Positions 1 to 9,415 of a stretch of 64,000 nucleotides of DNA are shown here, piece by piece. Source of the stretch: Halobacillus karajensis (GTDB taxonomy: Bacteria; Bacillota; Bacilli; Bacillales; Halobacillaceae); assembly GCF_900108515.1 (NCBI RefSeq), contig NZ_FNWW01000003.1, forward strand, positions 310,001 to 374,000, read 5' to 3'. Position 1 is the first letter of the stretch. Every line of letters begins with the position of its first letter. A program made the translations under genes and the position numbers. The notes beneath the pieces were generated by a model. That model made no database searches. It saw only the letters and a program-made list of their open reading frames with translations, and was not told the origin of the DNA.

Positions 1-4
1 CTTA

Positions 5-781
5 GTGCTGGATGCTATTTATTTAACGAACATACCAGCATTTTTGCTCATCTTGGTAAGGGTGACTTCCTTTTTTGTTACGTTGCCTTTGTTTTCATAT
101 CGGACGGTCCCCACTCGACATAAAATAGCCTTCAGTTTTTTCTTGGCTGTGATGATGTACTTTACGGTCCCCACTCCGTCTCTACCGATAGACAGCGAGT
201 ACTTTCTGTTACTGCTTAAAGAAATGGGGGTCGGCATTGCGGTTGGGTTGTTAGCTTATATTATTTTGGCAGCCATACAAATCGCAGGTGGATTTATAGA
301 TTTTCAGATGGGGTTTGCCATTGCGAATGTGATTGATCCACAAACTGGAGCCCAAAGTCCTTTAATTGGACAGTATTTATATATGATGACTCTATTATTT
401 ATATTAGCTGTCGATGGCCATCACCTCATGATTGACGGGGTTTTTTACAGTTATGAATGGATCGCGGTGGATCAGTTTTTACCTTTGAGAGATGAGAGAT
501 GGATAGTGTTTGTCATACAGTCATTTAATCAGATGTTCGTGATTGCTTTCTTAATGGCTGTTCCGATCGTGGGGTGCTTGTTTCTAGTAGATATTGCCCT
601 GGGGATTATTGCAAGAACAGTCCCTCAATTAAATGTCTTTGTCGTTGGTTTACCCTTGAAAATTTTTGTCGCCCTTTCTGTACTGGTGATTGCTATGACC
701 TTTTACGTCATGTTAATAAGAAATTTATTTGAGACTATGCTGATGACAATGCGTGAGCTTATGCAATTATTCGGAGGTTGA
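5..781 (+). CDS. fliR: Flagellar export gate protein FliR
   Basis: FliR is an integral membrane subunit of the flagellar type III export gate, working with FliP, FliQ, FlhA and FlhB at the centre of the basal body. The 258-residue length fits the family. The protein is strongly hydrophobic with about six membrane segments, starting near residue 11 (AFLLILVRV) and followed by the conserved PLFSYRTVP stretch. The GTG at position 5 places the N-terminus where family members start, but only four bases of upstream sequence are visible, so the ribosome site and any earlier start cannot be checked. It is the first gene of a run of closely packed flagellar genes; fliP and fliQ should lie just outside the window. 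Confidence 0.95.
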   Translation: MLDAIYLTNIPAFLLILVRVTSFFVTLPLFSYRTVPTRHKIAFSFFLAVMMYFTVPTPSLPIDSEYFLLLLKEMGVGIAVGLLAYIILAAIQIAGGFIDFQMGFAIANVIDPQTGAQSPLIGQYLYMMTLLFILAVDGHHLMIDGVFYSYEWIAVDQFLPLRDERWIVFVIQSFNQMFVIAFLMAVPIVGCLFLVDIALGIIARTVPQLNVFVVGLPLKIFVALSVLVIAMTFYVMLIRNLFETMLMTMRELMQLFGG

Positions 782-786
782 AGATA

Positions 787-1872
787 ATGGTGTGGTTAAA
801 ACTTGATCTCCAGTATTTTGCTGCAGATGAGAAGACAGAAAAAGCAACACCTAAAAAGCGGCAGGATACAAGAAAAAAAGGGCAAGTCCCAAAAAGTCAA
901 GATGTTAATACAGGCTTCCTATTGCTACTAGTGTTTGGAGCGCTGTTCATACTGGGTCCTTATATGGAAGGTACACTGACGGGGATGTATAAGGTGGCTT
1001 TCAATGAGTATATACATCGAGAATTAACAGAGGAACAAACCCACTCCATGTTTGTGGAAATGACTATGGAAATTTCCAAAATTATGGCTCCGATCATGGG
1101 TGTGGCCATTGTAGCGGGAATAGCATCGAATCTTTTGCAAGTTGGGATCATGTTTACAGGAGAACCGCTGAAATTGGACCTGAAGAAGCTGGATCCTATC
1201 AAAGGAGCGAAGCGGATATTTTCGGCAAGAGCTCTGGTGGAATTAATGAAATCTTTACTGAAAATCAGTTTAGTTGGGGTCATCACATTTTCTATTATTT
1301 GGATCAATAAAGACCAGATGATGATGATGTCTCAGAAATCCGTTGAAGGAGCGCTCGCTTTCTTTGGGACGATTACCATTTTAATGGGAGTGGCTTCCGC
1401 GCTTGCTTTATTGCTTTTATCCGTTCTTGATTATACCTATCAAAAGTACGACCATGAGAAAAACATTCGAATGTCAAAAAAAGACATCAAAGATGAACAT
1501 AAAAATATCGAAGGGGACCCCCAAATTAAAGCAAAGATTAAAGAGAAGCAGCGCCAGATGTCTGCTTCAAGAATGATGAGTGAAGTTCCCGAGGCGGATG
1601 TTGTCATCACGAACCCGACACACTATGCCATTGCGATTAAATATGAGGAAACGAAATCGGACGCGCCTTTTGTTGTTGCGATGGGAGTGGATTTTTTGGC
1701 ATTAAAAATTAAAGAAGTCGCCCAATCACACCATGTGATTATAGTGGAAAACCGCTCTCTAGCAAGAGCCCTTTATCAGCATTCTGAAGTTGATCAGCCC
1801 ATCGATGAACAATTTTATAAGGCTGTTGCAGAGGTATTGGCTTATGTCTATCAATTAGAAAAGAAGATCTAA
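787..1872 (+). CDS. flhB: Flagellar export switch protein FlhB
   Basis: FlhB is the export-gate subunit that switches secretion specificity from rod/hook to filament substrates through self-cleavage. The N-terminal half carries four hydrophobic segments and the cytoplasmic tail holds the NPTH autocleavage motif near residue 276. The N-terminus has the family's KTEKATPKKRQDTRKKGQ pattern. I chose ATG 787 because GGAGG at 773-777 sits nine bases upstream; a TTG at 778 is in frame but touches that site. Length is 361 residues, normal for the family. It follows fliR by five bases and precedes flhA, the usual order. Confidence 0.95.
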   Translation: MVWLKLDLQYFAADEKTEKATPKKRQDTRKKGQVPKSQDVNTGFLLLLVFGALFILGPYMEGTLTGMYKVAFNEYIHRELTEEQTHSMFVEMTMEISKIMAPIMGVAIVAGIASNLLQVGIMFTGEPLKLDLKKLDPIKGAKRIFSARALVELMKSLLKISLVGVITFSIIWINKDQMMMMSQKSVEGALAFFGTITILMGVASALALLLLSVLDYTYQKYDHEKNIRMSKKDIKDEHKNIEGDPQIKAKIKEKQRQMSASRMMSEVPEADVVITNPTHYAIAIKYEETKSDAPFVVAMGVDFLALKIKEVAQSHHVIIVENRSLARALYQHSEVDQPIDEQFYKAVAEVLAYVYQLEKKI

Positions 1873-1890
1873 AGAAAGGAGTACTCCCAC

Positions 1891-3924
1891 ATGTCAGCGA
1901 GAGATTTATCAGTACTTATCGGCGTGATCCTGATCATTGTCATGCTTGTGATCCCATTGCCGGGGTGGCTCCTTAGTTTTTTTATTCTTGTAAATATAAC
2001 GCTTGCGCTCCTCGTTATCCTTGTTTCAATGAATATGGATGAAGCATTGCAGTTCGCGGTTTTTCCAACATTGTTATTATTGCTTACTTTGTTTCGTCTT
2101 GGGTTGAATGTATCTACTACCCGCTCCATCTTGTCCGAAGCAGAAGCCGGAGGAGTAATCGCAACGTTCGGGACATTCGTGATTGGTGGAAATCCACTGG
2201 TTGGATTTGTAGTCTTTGTCATCCTTGTTATTATTCAATTTTTAGTTATTACCAAAGGTGCAGAGAGGGTTTCTGAAGTAGCTGCTCGTTTTACTTTAGA
2301 TGCGATGCCAGGGAAGCAGATGAGTATTGATGCAGATTTGAATGCAGGATTGATCCATGAACATCAGGCGAAGGAACGTAGAGAAAAAATCGAGAATGAA
2401 TCTGACTTCTACGGCGCTATGGATGGGGCGAGTAAATTCGTTAAAGGAGATGCCATTGCTGGAATAATTATCGTGCTGATCAATATCATCTTCGGATTAA
2501 TTATCGGTATGGTACAAATGGGAATGTCTTTCAGTGAGGCTATCGATACATACATGCGTTTGACAGTTGGGGATGGGCTTGTAAGTCAAATCCCGGCCCT
2601 GCTTATTTCTACAGCGACAGGGATTGTCGTAACAAGAGTAGCGTCTGAAGGGAATTTGAGCACAGATGTAACACGTCAATTGCTGCGATATCCGAAACTG
2701 CTATACATTGCGGCCGCTACTATTTTTTTACTAGGCTTGACCCCCATTCCAATCTTGCTCACAACGCTGATTTCCTCTGTACTGGCTTTTGGCGGATATT
2801 GGCTTTCTCGTCAAGAGCAGGAACCCGCATTCGAAGAACCAGAAGAGATGGATGAGGCGGAAAGCGACCAAATGAAATCACCGGAGAGTGTAGTCAACTT
2901 GATAAGTATGGATCCTATTGAATTTGAGTTTGGTTATGCCTTAATCCCCATTGCTGATACGAACCAGGGCGGAGACTTATTGGACCGCATTGTGATGATC
3001 CGCAGACAATTGGCAATCGAGCTTGGAATTGTGATACCGGTGGTTCGTATAAGGGACAATATTCAGCTTGGCCCTAATGAATATCGCTTGAAAGTAAAAG
3101 GGAACGAGGTTGCTCAGGGAGAATTGTTGCTGGACCATTATTTAGCTATGAGTCCTGGCGGTGAGGATGACGAGATGGAAGGAATCGATACACAAGAACC
3201 CGCTTTCGGTCTTCCCGCAAAATGGATTACAGAAGCACAGAAGGATGAAGCGGAACTATCCGGTTATACGGTTGTGGACCCTCCATCGGTTGTATCGACA
3301 CATATTACGGAAGTCATAAAACAACAAGCTCACGCATTGCTCGGTCGCCAAGAGACACAGCAGCTGATTGATCATTTGAAAGAGTCCTATCCCATTCTTG
3401 TAGAGGAAGTAACACCTGAACCACTCCGTGTCGGAGATGTACAAAAGGTTTTGGCCAAATTATTACGTGAGAATGTATCCGTGAAAAATTTACCTGTTAT
3501 TTTCGAAACGCTGGCTGACTTTGCAAAAATGACGAATGACACCGAATTGCTGGCAGAATATGCCAGACAATCCTTATCGGCTCAAATTACCAATCAGTAT
3601 AAAAAAGAAGACCAGTTAGTAAAAGTAATTACGGTTTCCGGGAAAGTGGAAAAAAACATTGCCGACCATATTCAACAGACCGAGCATGGCAGCTATCTGG
3701 CTCTAGATCCGGAGCGCCAGCAAACCATTATGACCACTATTGCAGAACAAGTAGAACAAATGACTTTACAAGAGGAAACAGCTATCCTCTTATGTTCGCC
3801 GGCCGTACGGATGTATGTGAAGCAGCTGCTGGATCGCTTTTTACCTCAGGTGGTTGTTTTATCTTATAATGAGCTGGAACCGACGGTTGAAGTGCAAAGT
3901 GTAGGGGTGGTGAACGTGGCATGA
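1891..3924 (+). CDS. flhA: Flagellar export gate protein FlhA
   Basis: FlhA is the large export-gate subunit that docks chaperone-substrate complexes and uses the proton-motive force. The 677-residue protein has about eight N-terminal membrane segments (residues 1-310), the conserved FHIPEP-family signature around residues 125-155 (GAERVSEVAARF, DAMPGKQMSIDAD), and a large cytoplasmic C-terminal domain from about residue 330. The ATG at 1891 follows AAAGGAG at 1875-1881. The stop overlaps the flhF start by four bases, indicating translational coupling. Confidence 0.96.
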   Translation: MSARDLSVLIGVILIIVMLVIPLPGWLLSFFILVNITLALLVILVSMNMDEALQFAVFPTLLLLLTLFRLGLNVSTTRSILSEAEAGGVIATFGTFVIGGNPLVGFVVFVILVIIQFLVITKGAERVSEVAARFTLDAMPGKQMSIDADLNAGLIHEHQAKERREKIENESDFYGAMDGASKFVKGDAIAGIIIVLINIIFGLIIGMVQMGMSFSEAIDTYMRLTVGDGLVSQIPALLISTATGIVVTRVASEGNLSTDVTRQLLRYPKLLYIAAATIFLLGLTPIPILLTTLISSVLAFGGYWLSRQEQEPAFEEPEEMDEAESDQMKSPESVVNLISMDPIEFEFGYALIPIADTNQGGDLLDRIVMIRRQLAIELGIVIPVVRIRDNIQLGPNEYRLKVKGNEVAQGELLLDHYLAMSPGGEDDEMEGIDTQEPAFGLPAKWITEAQKDEAELSGYTVVDPPSVVSTHITEVIKQQAHALLGRQETQQLIDHLKESYPILVEEVTPEPLRVGDVQKVLAKLLRENVSVKNLPVIFETLADFAKMTNDTELLAEYARQSLSAQITNQYKKEDQLVKVITVSGKVEKNIADHIQQTEHGSYLALDPERQQTIMTTIAEQVEQMTLQEETAILLCSPAVRMYVKQLLDRFLPQVVVLSYNELEPTVEVQSVGVVNVA

Positions 3925-5024
3925 GAGTGAAGAAATTTCAGGCAGAAACCCTGCCTGACGCCATGAGAAAAGTAAGAAGTGAATTAGGAACAGATGCCGT
4001 AATCTTGAACTCGAAAGTGAGGAAGACAGGAGGTTTTCTCGGCCTGTTCAAGAAAAATATGACAGAGGTTATCGCGGCTATAGACCCTGCAGATGAGGAT
4101 GAAAACAATGGAGCAAGAAAGAAAGCGGAAAAACAACGAACGTCGCCACTGACTAATCAAAACGACGATGAAATTATGAAAGAATTAAAAGAGCTGAGGT
4201 CTTTGATCCAGGAGCGGGAACAAAAGTACCCAGGTATGTATCAGGAGGCTTTTGAGTTCTTAATCAGCCAAGAAATTTCGCAAGAATATGCACATACAGT
4301 CATAGAGAAATTGCTGCAACATGAAAAGGCAATATCCGATTATGAAGAGTTAGAACAACGGATAAGTGTTCAATTATCTGAACAAATGAAGGCTGGAAAT
4401 TTTGGTGATCCCGTATTTGATAAGAAGTTTATTCACTTGTTTGGACCGACAGGGGTTGGAAAAACAACTACATTAGCAAAACTAGCTGCTGAGGCAGTCC
4501 TGAATTATCAATGGAAAGTAGGTTTCATTACAACAGATACTTATCGAATGGCTGCTATTGATCAATTGAAGACGTATGCCAATATTCTGGATGTACCTTT
4601 GGAAGTCGCTTACAGCTTAGAAGATTATAAGAAAGCAAAGGCGCGTTACAGTGATTTTGACCTTGTGCTTGTCGATACACCCGGGAGGAACTTCAGGGAT
4701 GCCTCCTTCGTAAAAGAGTTACAACAAATGGTCCATTTTGACCAGGAATCCGATAACTTTCTTGTACTCGCCTTAACAAGTAAATATTCGGACATGAAAG
4801 ATATTTATGCTCAATTTGCAGAAATCCCCATCCATCAATTGATTTTCACTAAGGCTGATGAAACATCCAGCATAGGCAGTGCAGTTAATATGACAATCCA
4901 GCATCAATTGGGAGTCGCTTTTATGACAGATGGCCAAAATGTCCCCGATGACATTCGAACCGTTTCTGCCATGGAATTGGCGGGCAGGTCTGTGGAGGGG
5001 TTTGCACATGAAAGATCAAGCTGA
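3921..5024 (+). CDS. flhF: Flagellar GTPase FlhF (SRP-type)
   Basis: FlhF is a signal-recognition-type GTPase that with FlhG sets the position and number of flagella. The 367-residue protein has an N-terminal basic B-domain, an acidic helical linker (about 55-160) and a C-terminal NG domain. The P-loop GPTGVGKTTT is near residue 174, followed by TTDTYR and the DTPGR motif, then TKADET for guanine recognition. The ATG overlaps the flhA stop. Its own last 17 bases overlap the start of flhG, as is common for this pair. Confidence 0.95.
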   Translation: MRVKKFQAETLPDAMRKVRSELGTDAVILNSKVRKTGGFLGLFKKNMTEVIAAIDPADEDENNGARKKAEKQRTSPLTNQNDDEIMKELKELRSLIQEREQKYPGMYQEAFEFLISQEISQEYAHTVIEKLLQHEKAISDYEELEQRISVQLSEQMKAGNFGDPVFDKKFIHLFGPTGVGKTTTLAKLAAEAVLNYQWKVGFITTDTYRMAAIDQLKTYANILDVPLEVAYSLEDYKKAKARYSDFDLVLVDTPGRNFRDASFVKELQQMVHFDQESDNFLVLALTSKYSDMKDIYAQFAEIPIHQLIFTKADETSSIGSAVNMTIQHQLGVAFMTDGQNVPDDIRTVSAMELAGRSVEGFAHERSS

Positions 5025-5883
5025 TTTGCTCCGCAGACGAATGAAAGAAAAGGAGTCTCAAACAGAGGCAAAAACAATCGCCATTGTAAGTGGAAAAGGC
5101 AGAGTAGGAAAATCAGCTTTCTGTATGAATTTTGCGTTGGAATTAATCAAGAGAAATAAGAAAGTACTCCTCTTCGATTTGGACATTGGGATGGGAAATA
5201 GTGATCTTTTAATGGGAAAAACCGCGAAACATAGAATTGTTGACTTGTTTCGGGGACGTTTGTCCATTCCCGATATCATTGAATTAGGTCCGGAATCCTT
5301 GTCTTATATTGCAGCTGGATCCGGGCTTTCGCAAATTTTCACATCCGATTATTTTAAGTTCGCATCCTTTCAAAGAGAGTTTGAAAAAATAACCAGACCT
5401 TTCGATTACATCCTTTTTGATATGGGGGCAGGGACATCTCAGGATCGTTTGAATTTTATTTCATCTGCCCATGAGGCTATCGTAGTGACAACACCAGACC
5501 CAACATCTTTGACTGATAGCTACGCTATGATAAAACAACTGGTAGATAAAGGTAGGGATGTTCCCATCAAAATATTGGTGAATCGCGCACGGAGTGAAAG
5601 TCTTGGAAAGACTACGTATTCCCGGCTTTCGTTCGTTGCGAAGAAGTTTCTTCATGTAGATGTATCTTTGTTAGGAATATTACCTGATGATAGGGCGGTC
5701 CTGCAGGCGCTGCATCACCATAAACCATTTGTCCTTCATCAACCCAATAGTAAAGTGAGTCAATCGTTATCTCGTATTGTTGTTGAGTATGTAGAAGACA
5801 GTAAAAAAGTTGAGCTTTCCACATCATTCATGGATAAACTGAAAAGATTTGTGTTTGCGAGGGTTGGAAATGAAGAGGGTTAA
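5008..5883 (+). CDS. flhG: Flagellar number regulator FlhG (YlxH), P-loop variant
   Basis: FlhG (YlxH) is a MinD/ParA-type ATPase that stimulates FlhF and limits flagellar assembly. ATG 5008 is preferred: GGAGGGG at 4994-5000 lies just upstream and the protein then starts MKDQADLLRRRM, matching the FlhF-binding N-terminal helix of the family. The deviant Walker A reads SGKGRVGKS, where relatives have KGGVGK, so residue 32 is Arg in place of Gly. Other MinD-type motifs look intact (FDLDIGMGN near residue 55, DMGAG near 140, VNRAR). Length is 291 residues. The gene overlaps flhF and cheB. Loss or change of ATP binding is possible but not shown by sequence alone. Confidence 0.93.
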   Translation: MKDQADLLRRRMKEKESQTEAKTIAIVSGKGRVGKSAFCMNFALELIKRNKKVLLFDLDIGMGNSDLLMGKTAKHRIVDLFRGRLSIPDIIELGPESLSYIAAGSGLSQIFTSDYFKFASFQREFEKITRPFDYILFDMGAGTSQDRLNFISSAHEAIVVTTPDPTSLTDSYAMIKQLVDKGRDVPIKILVNRARSESLGKTTYSRLSFVAKKFLHVDVSLLGILPDDRAVLQALHHHKPFVLHQPNSKVSQSLSRIVVEYVEDSKKVELSTSFMDKLKRFVFARVGNEEG

Positions 5884-6919
5884 GGTTTTAGTTGTTGATG
5901 ATTCAGCTTTTATGAGACGAATATTAAGCGATATTTTAAAGAAAGAGCCACGTATTGATGTCGTAAGTACAGCACGGAACGGAAAAGAGGGGGTGGAAAA
6001 AATAAAGGGGTTAACCCCTGACGTCGTTACGTTGGACATTGAGATGCCGGTTATGGGTGGATTAGAGGCCCTGACGTATATCATGAAACAGGCCCCTATT
6101 CCAGTAGTGATGGTATCTAGCTTAACGAAAGAGGGGGCAGCACGTACTCTAGAAGCAATCCACCTCGGTGCTGTGGATTTTATTCACAAACCATCCGGAG
6201 CCATTTCGATTGATATGAAAAGCATGGATAAAGAGATTATTAAAAAAATCCTCACCGCAGGGAAGGCAAGAGTATCCCCCTTCAATGACCGTTTAAATAG
6301 ACAAGTCGACTTACCAGAGGATATACAGACGCAAGGGAATATTATTGCGATCGGGACGTCGACCGGCGGTCCAAGAGCTTTACAGCAAGTGTTACGTACA
6401 TTACCATGCAACCTCCCTGCTCCTATTGTGGTTGTCCAGCATATGCCGAGTGGGTTTACCAAATCATTGGCAGAACGGCTCGACAAAATATCTGAGATTT
6501 CAGTGAAGGAAGCAGGACATATGGAGGAATTACATAATGGGGTCGCTTATGTGGCTCCGGGCGGGTACCATATGGAAATTGTTCAAGAAAACAAGGTTCT
6601 AAAAATCCATTTGAATCAAAATCCTCCAGTGAACGGGCACCGGCCATCTGTGAACGTTATGTTTTCTTCTTTAGCAAGATTAGAAAAGGTGACAACAACG
6701 GCTGTTGTGATGACTGGCATGGGGACAGATGGTCTCACTGGATTGTTGGAATTAAAAGAAATGAGAAAAGCCACGTTTAGCATAGCAGAGGATGAGAGTA
6801 CTTGCATCGTGTATGGGATGCCAAAAGCAATTCATCAGTCAGGACTTGCTGATGAAGTCCAGCCATTGACTAATATCAGCCAAAGAATTGTGCAATCTCT
6901 CCAGCGAAAAAGGAGGTAA
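5870..6919 (+). CDS. cheB: Chemotaxis methylesterase/glutamine deamidase CheB
   Basis: CheB removes methyl groups from chemoreceptors and deamidates them when phosphorylated by CheA. The N-terminal receiver domain shows VVDDSAF and the phospho-acceptor Asp in TLDIEMPVMGG near residue 56. The C-terminal methylesterase shows the catalytic serine region IGTSTGGPRAL near residue 162, the histidine region VVQHMPSGF and the aspartate region TGMGTDG. ATG 5870 gives the family N-terminus MKRVKVLVVDD; an in-frame TTG at 5849 would add seven residues not seen in relatives. It overlaps the flhG stop by 14 bases. Confidence 0.95.
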   Translation: MKRVKVLVVDDSAFMRRILSDILKKEPRIDVVSTARNGKEGVEKIKGLTPDVVTLDIEMPVMGGLEALTYIMKQAPIPVVMVSSLTKEGAARTLEAIHLGAVDFIHKPSGAISIDMKSMDKEIIKKILTAGKARVSPFNDRLNRQVDLPEDIQTQGNIIAIGTSTGGPRALQQVLRTLPCNLPAPIVVVQHMPSGFTKSLAERLDKISEISVKEAGHMEELHNGVAYVAPGGYHMEIVQENKVLKIHLNQNPPVNGHRPSVNVMFSSLARLEKVTTTAVVMTGMGTDGLTGLLELKEMRKATFSIAEDESTCIVYGMPKAIHQSGLADEVQPLTNISQRIVQSLQRKRR

Positions 6920-6923
6920 ACAT

Positions 6924-8930
6924 ATGGAGACAAAACAGTATTTAGAAGTATTCATTGATGAAAGCAACGAACATTTGCAGTCGATCAATGATCAACTGTT
7001 AAGCCTGGAAAAAAATCCAGGGGACCTGACAATCGTAAATGAAATCTTCAGGTCTGCCCACACCCTCAAAGGAATGTCAGCAACAATGGGGTACCAAGAT
7101 CTTTCCAATTTGACTCACAAAATGGAAAATGTGCTGGATGCCGTCCGTAATGAAAAAATCCGCGTCGATGAAAATATGCTGGATGTTGTCTTTGATTCAG
7201 TCGATGACCTTGAATCTATGGTCCTTGATATTTCCAAAGGGGGGACAGGAGAAAGAAATGTGGAGAAGGTCGTCGAACTTTTACAAACCATTGAAAATGG
7301 TGGAAGTGTTTCTTCGGTCGATCAAAAAGAAACCATAGGAACTGGAGATGCCCATGGAGCAGGTGAGTTTTATGTAGATGAGTTTACTAAAACAGCGCTC
7401 CAACAATCTAGTGAACAGGGAAAAAGCAATTTTCAGATCGACGTATCACTGAGAGAAGACTGTCTTTTAAAAGCGGCGCGAGTGTATATGGTTTTTGAAG
7501 TTTTAGAACAAGCTGGCGACGTCATTCTGTCATCGCCCTCAGTGGAAAAATTAGAGAAGGAAGAGTTTGGAACAACCTTCCAAGTGTTGCTGATCACAGA
7601 TGAGGACCCTGATGAAATTGAGAATCAGGTGAGGAAAGTATCCGAAATTGAACATGTAAGGGTACAGAACTATGTCATTCCAGTAAGAAAACAAGAAACT
7701 TCTGAACAGGAATCATCAGTAACTGGTAATGTTTCGAAAAAAATGAAGGAAAGTAAAAAAGATAGAGAGTCGAAACAGGTGGCTGGCAAAACGATCCGCA
7801 TAAATATTGATCGTCTTGACGCTCTTATGAATCTGTTTGAAGAGTTAGTCATTGATCGTGGTCGTCTGGAACAGATTTCAAATGATTTGAAGCACCATGA
7901 ACTTCGAGAAACGGTCGAAAGAATGACAAGGATTTCCAATGATATGCAAAATATTATTTTACATATGCGTATGGTACCTGTCGAACAAGTGTTCAACAGA
8001 TTTCCCAGAATGGTACGTCAACTTTCTAAAGATTTAAATAAGAGCATTGACTTGAGTATTGTAGGAGCAGAAACGGAACTGGACCGGACTGTAATTGATG
8101 AAATTGGTGATCCGCTCGTTCACCTCATTCGCAATGCTCTTGACCATGGGATTGAGAGCCCGGACCAAAGGATATCCAAAGGCAAGTCTGCAACAGGGAA
8201 GCTGGAGTTAAAGGCCTACCATAGTGGAAATCACGTCTTCATTGAAATTTCAGATGATGGTGGGGGTATAGATCGGGACAAAGTAATTCAAAAAGCGATT
8301 GGAAATAGAGTCGTTACAAAAGAACAGGCCGAAGCGATGCCGAATTCACAGGTCTATGAGTTGATTATGGAAAGTGGTTTCTCAACAGCCGATGAGATCT
8401 CTGATGTATCAGGCAGAGGGGTCGGTTTGGATGTTGTGAAAAGCACAATTGAATCTCTCGGAGGGAATATATCTGTCGACTCCATCCCGGATGAGGGGAG
8501 TATCTTTTCTATCCAGCTGCCTCTGACTCTTTCAATCCTTTCCGTCATGCTTGTCGACGTTCAAAAAGAGAAATACGCCATTCCTTTATCTTCTATTATC
8601 GAGACAGCGATTGTGAAAAAGGAAGATATTATGCACGCTCATAACAAAAAAGTGATCGACTTCAGAGGTAAGATTGTCCCCCTGGTGTTTTTAAAAGATG
8701 TTCTTCAAGTTCCAGAGAAATGGGATGAAGAGGGGGATTACTCTGTCGTCGTTGTCCGTAAAGGGGAAAAGATGGCCGCTCTCGTTGTCAATTCATTTAT
8801 TGGTCAACAAGAGGTTGTATTAAAATCACTCGGTGATTACCTATCTGGTGCGTTCGCAATTTCTGGGGCGACGATCCTTGGAGATGGTCAGGTTGCTTTA
8901 ATTTTAGATAGTCATGCATTGGTCAAATAA
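6924..8930 (+). CDS. cheA: Chemotaxis histidine kinase CheA
   Basis: CheA is the central chemotaxis kinase, coupled to receptors by CheW and phosphorylating CheY and CheB. ATG 6924 is chosen because AGGAGG at 6911-6916 precedes it with good spacing. The 668-residue protein has the P1 phosphotransfer domain with the phospho-His at residue 46 (RSAHTLKG), a P2 region around 155-265, a linker rich in Lys and Glu, dimerisation helices, the ATP-binding domain (HLIRNALDHGIE, DDGGGI, GRGVGLDVV) and a C-terminal CheW-like domain. All five CheA domains are present and the length is normal. Confidence 0.96.
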   Translation: METKQYLEVFIDESNEHLQSINDQLLSLEKNPGDLTIVNEIFRSAHTLKGMSATMGYQDLSNLTHKMENVLDAVRNEKIRVDENMLDVVFDSVDDLESMVLDISKGGTGERNVEKVVELLQTIENGGSVSSVDQKETIGTGDAHGAGEFYVDEFTKTALQQSSEQGKSNFQIDVSLREDCLLKAARVYMVFEVLEQAGDVILSSPSVEKLEKEEFGTTFQVLLITDEDPDEIENQVRKVSEIEHVRVQNYVIPVRKQETSEQESSVTGNVSKKMKESKKDRESKQVAGKTIRINIDRLDALMNLFEELVIDRGRLEQISNDLKHHELRETVERMTRISNDMQNIILHMRMVPVEQVFNRFPRMVRQLSKDLNKSIDLSIVGAETELDRTVIDEIGDPLVHLIRNALDHGIESPDQRISKGKSATGKLELKAYHSGNHVFIEISDDGGGIDRDKVIQKAIGNRVVTKEQAEAMPNSQVYELIMESGFSTADEISDVSGRGVGLDVVKSTIESLGGNISVDSIPDEGSIFSIQLPLTLSILSVMLVDVQKEKYAIPLSSIIETAIVKKEDIMHAHNKKVIDFRGKIVPLVFLKDVLQVPEKWDEEGDYSVVVVRKGEKMAALVVNSFIGQQEVVLKSLGDYLSGAFAISGATILGDGQVALILDSHALVK

Positions 8931-8947
8931 AGAGAGGAGGGACAAAG

Positions 8948-9415
8948 GTGACAGAAGAAACGACACAACGGAAAGTCATTGTTTTCCAAATTCATGAAGA
9001 AGAGTATACCATTCCTGTGGAGTTGGTTGGATCGATTGAACGAATGATGCCTATTACACGGGTGCCTGGTACCAAACCATTTGTAAAAGGAGTATTAAAT
9101 TTGAGAGGAGTGGTTACTCCTGTCATCGACTTAAGGGAGAGATTTGGAATGGATAAAATAGAGGAAACGGAGCGGACAAGGATCGTCACTGTTAAAATTA
9201 AGGAACGGAATGTAGGGTTAATCGTGGATGCAGCGAAAGACGTATTAGATCTTGATGAAGAGAATATCGAACCCCCGCCAGAAGTCACGGGTACTGTGGA
9301 AGCGGACTATATTCAAGGTGTCTCAAAAATGGATCAGCGTCTGTTTATTCTATTAAACTTGGAAAAAGTCCTGTCAAAAGAGGATGTTCTTGAGTTGAAC
9401 CAGATCCATGCGTAA
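8948..9415 (+). CDS. cheW: Chemotaxis coupling protein CheW
   Basis: CheW bridges chemoreceptors and CheA in the signalling array. The 155-residue protein is a single CheW-like domain with the usual pattern EYTIPVELVGSIERM, then VLNLRGVVTPVIDLRERFG around residues 49-67, and a C-terminal LNLEKVLS. The GTG at 8948 follows GAGAGGAGGG at 8933-8941. It is 17 bases downstream of cheA, and its stop overlaps the cheC start by eight bases. Confidence 0.95.
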   Translation: MTEETTQRKVIVFQIHEEEYTIPVELVGSIERMMPITRVPGTKPFVKGVLNLRGVVTPVIDLRERFGMDKIEETERTRIVTVKIKERNVGLIVDAAKDVLDLDEENIEPPPEVTGTVEADYIQGVSKMDQRLFILLNLEKVLSKEDVLELNQIHA

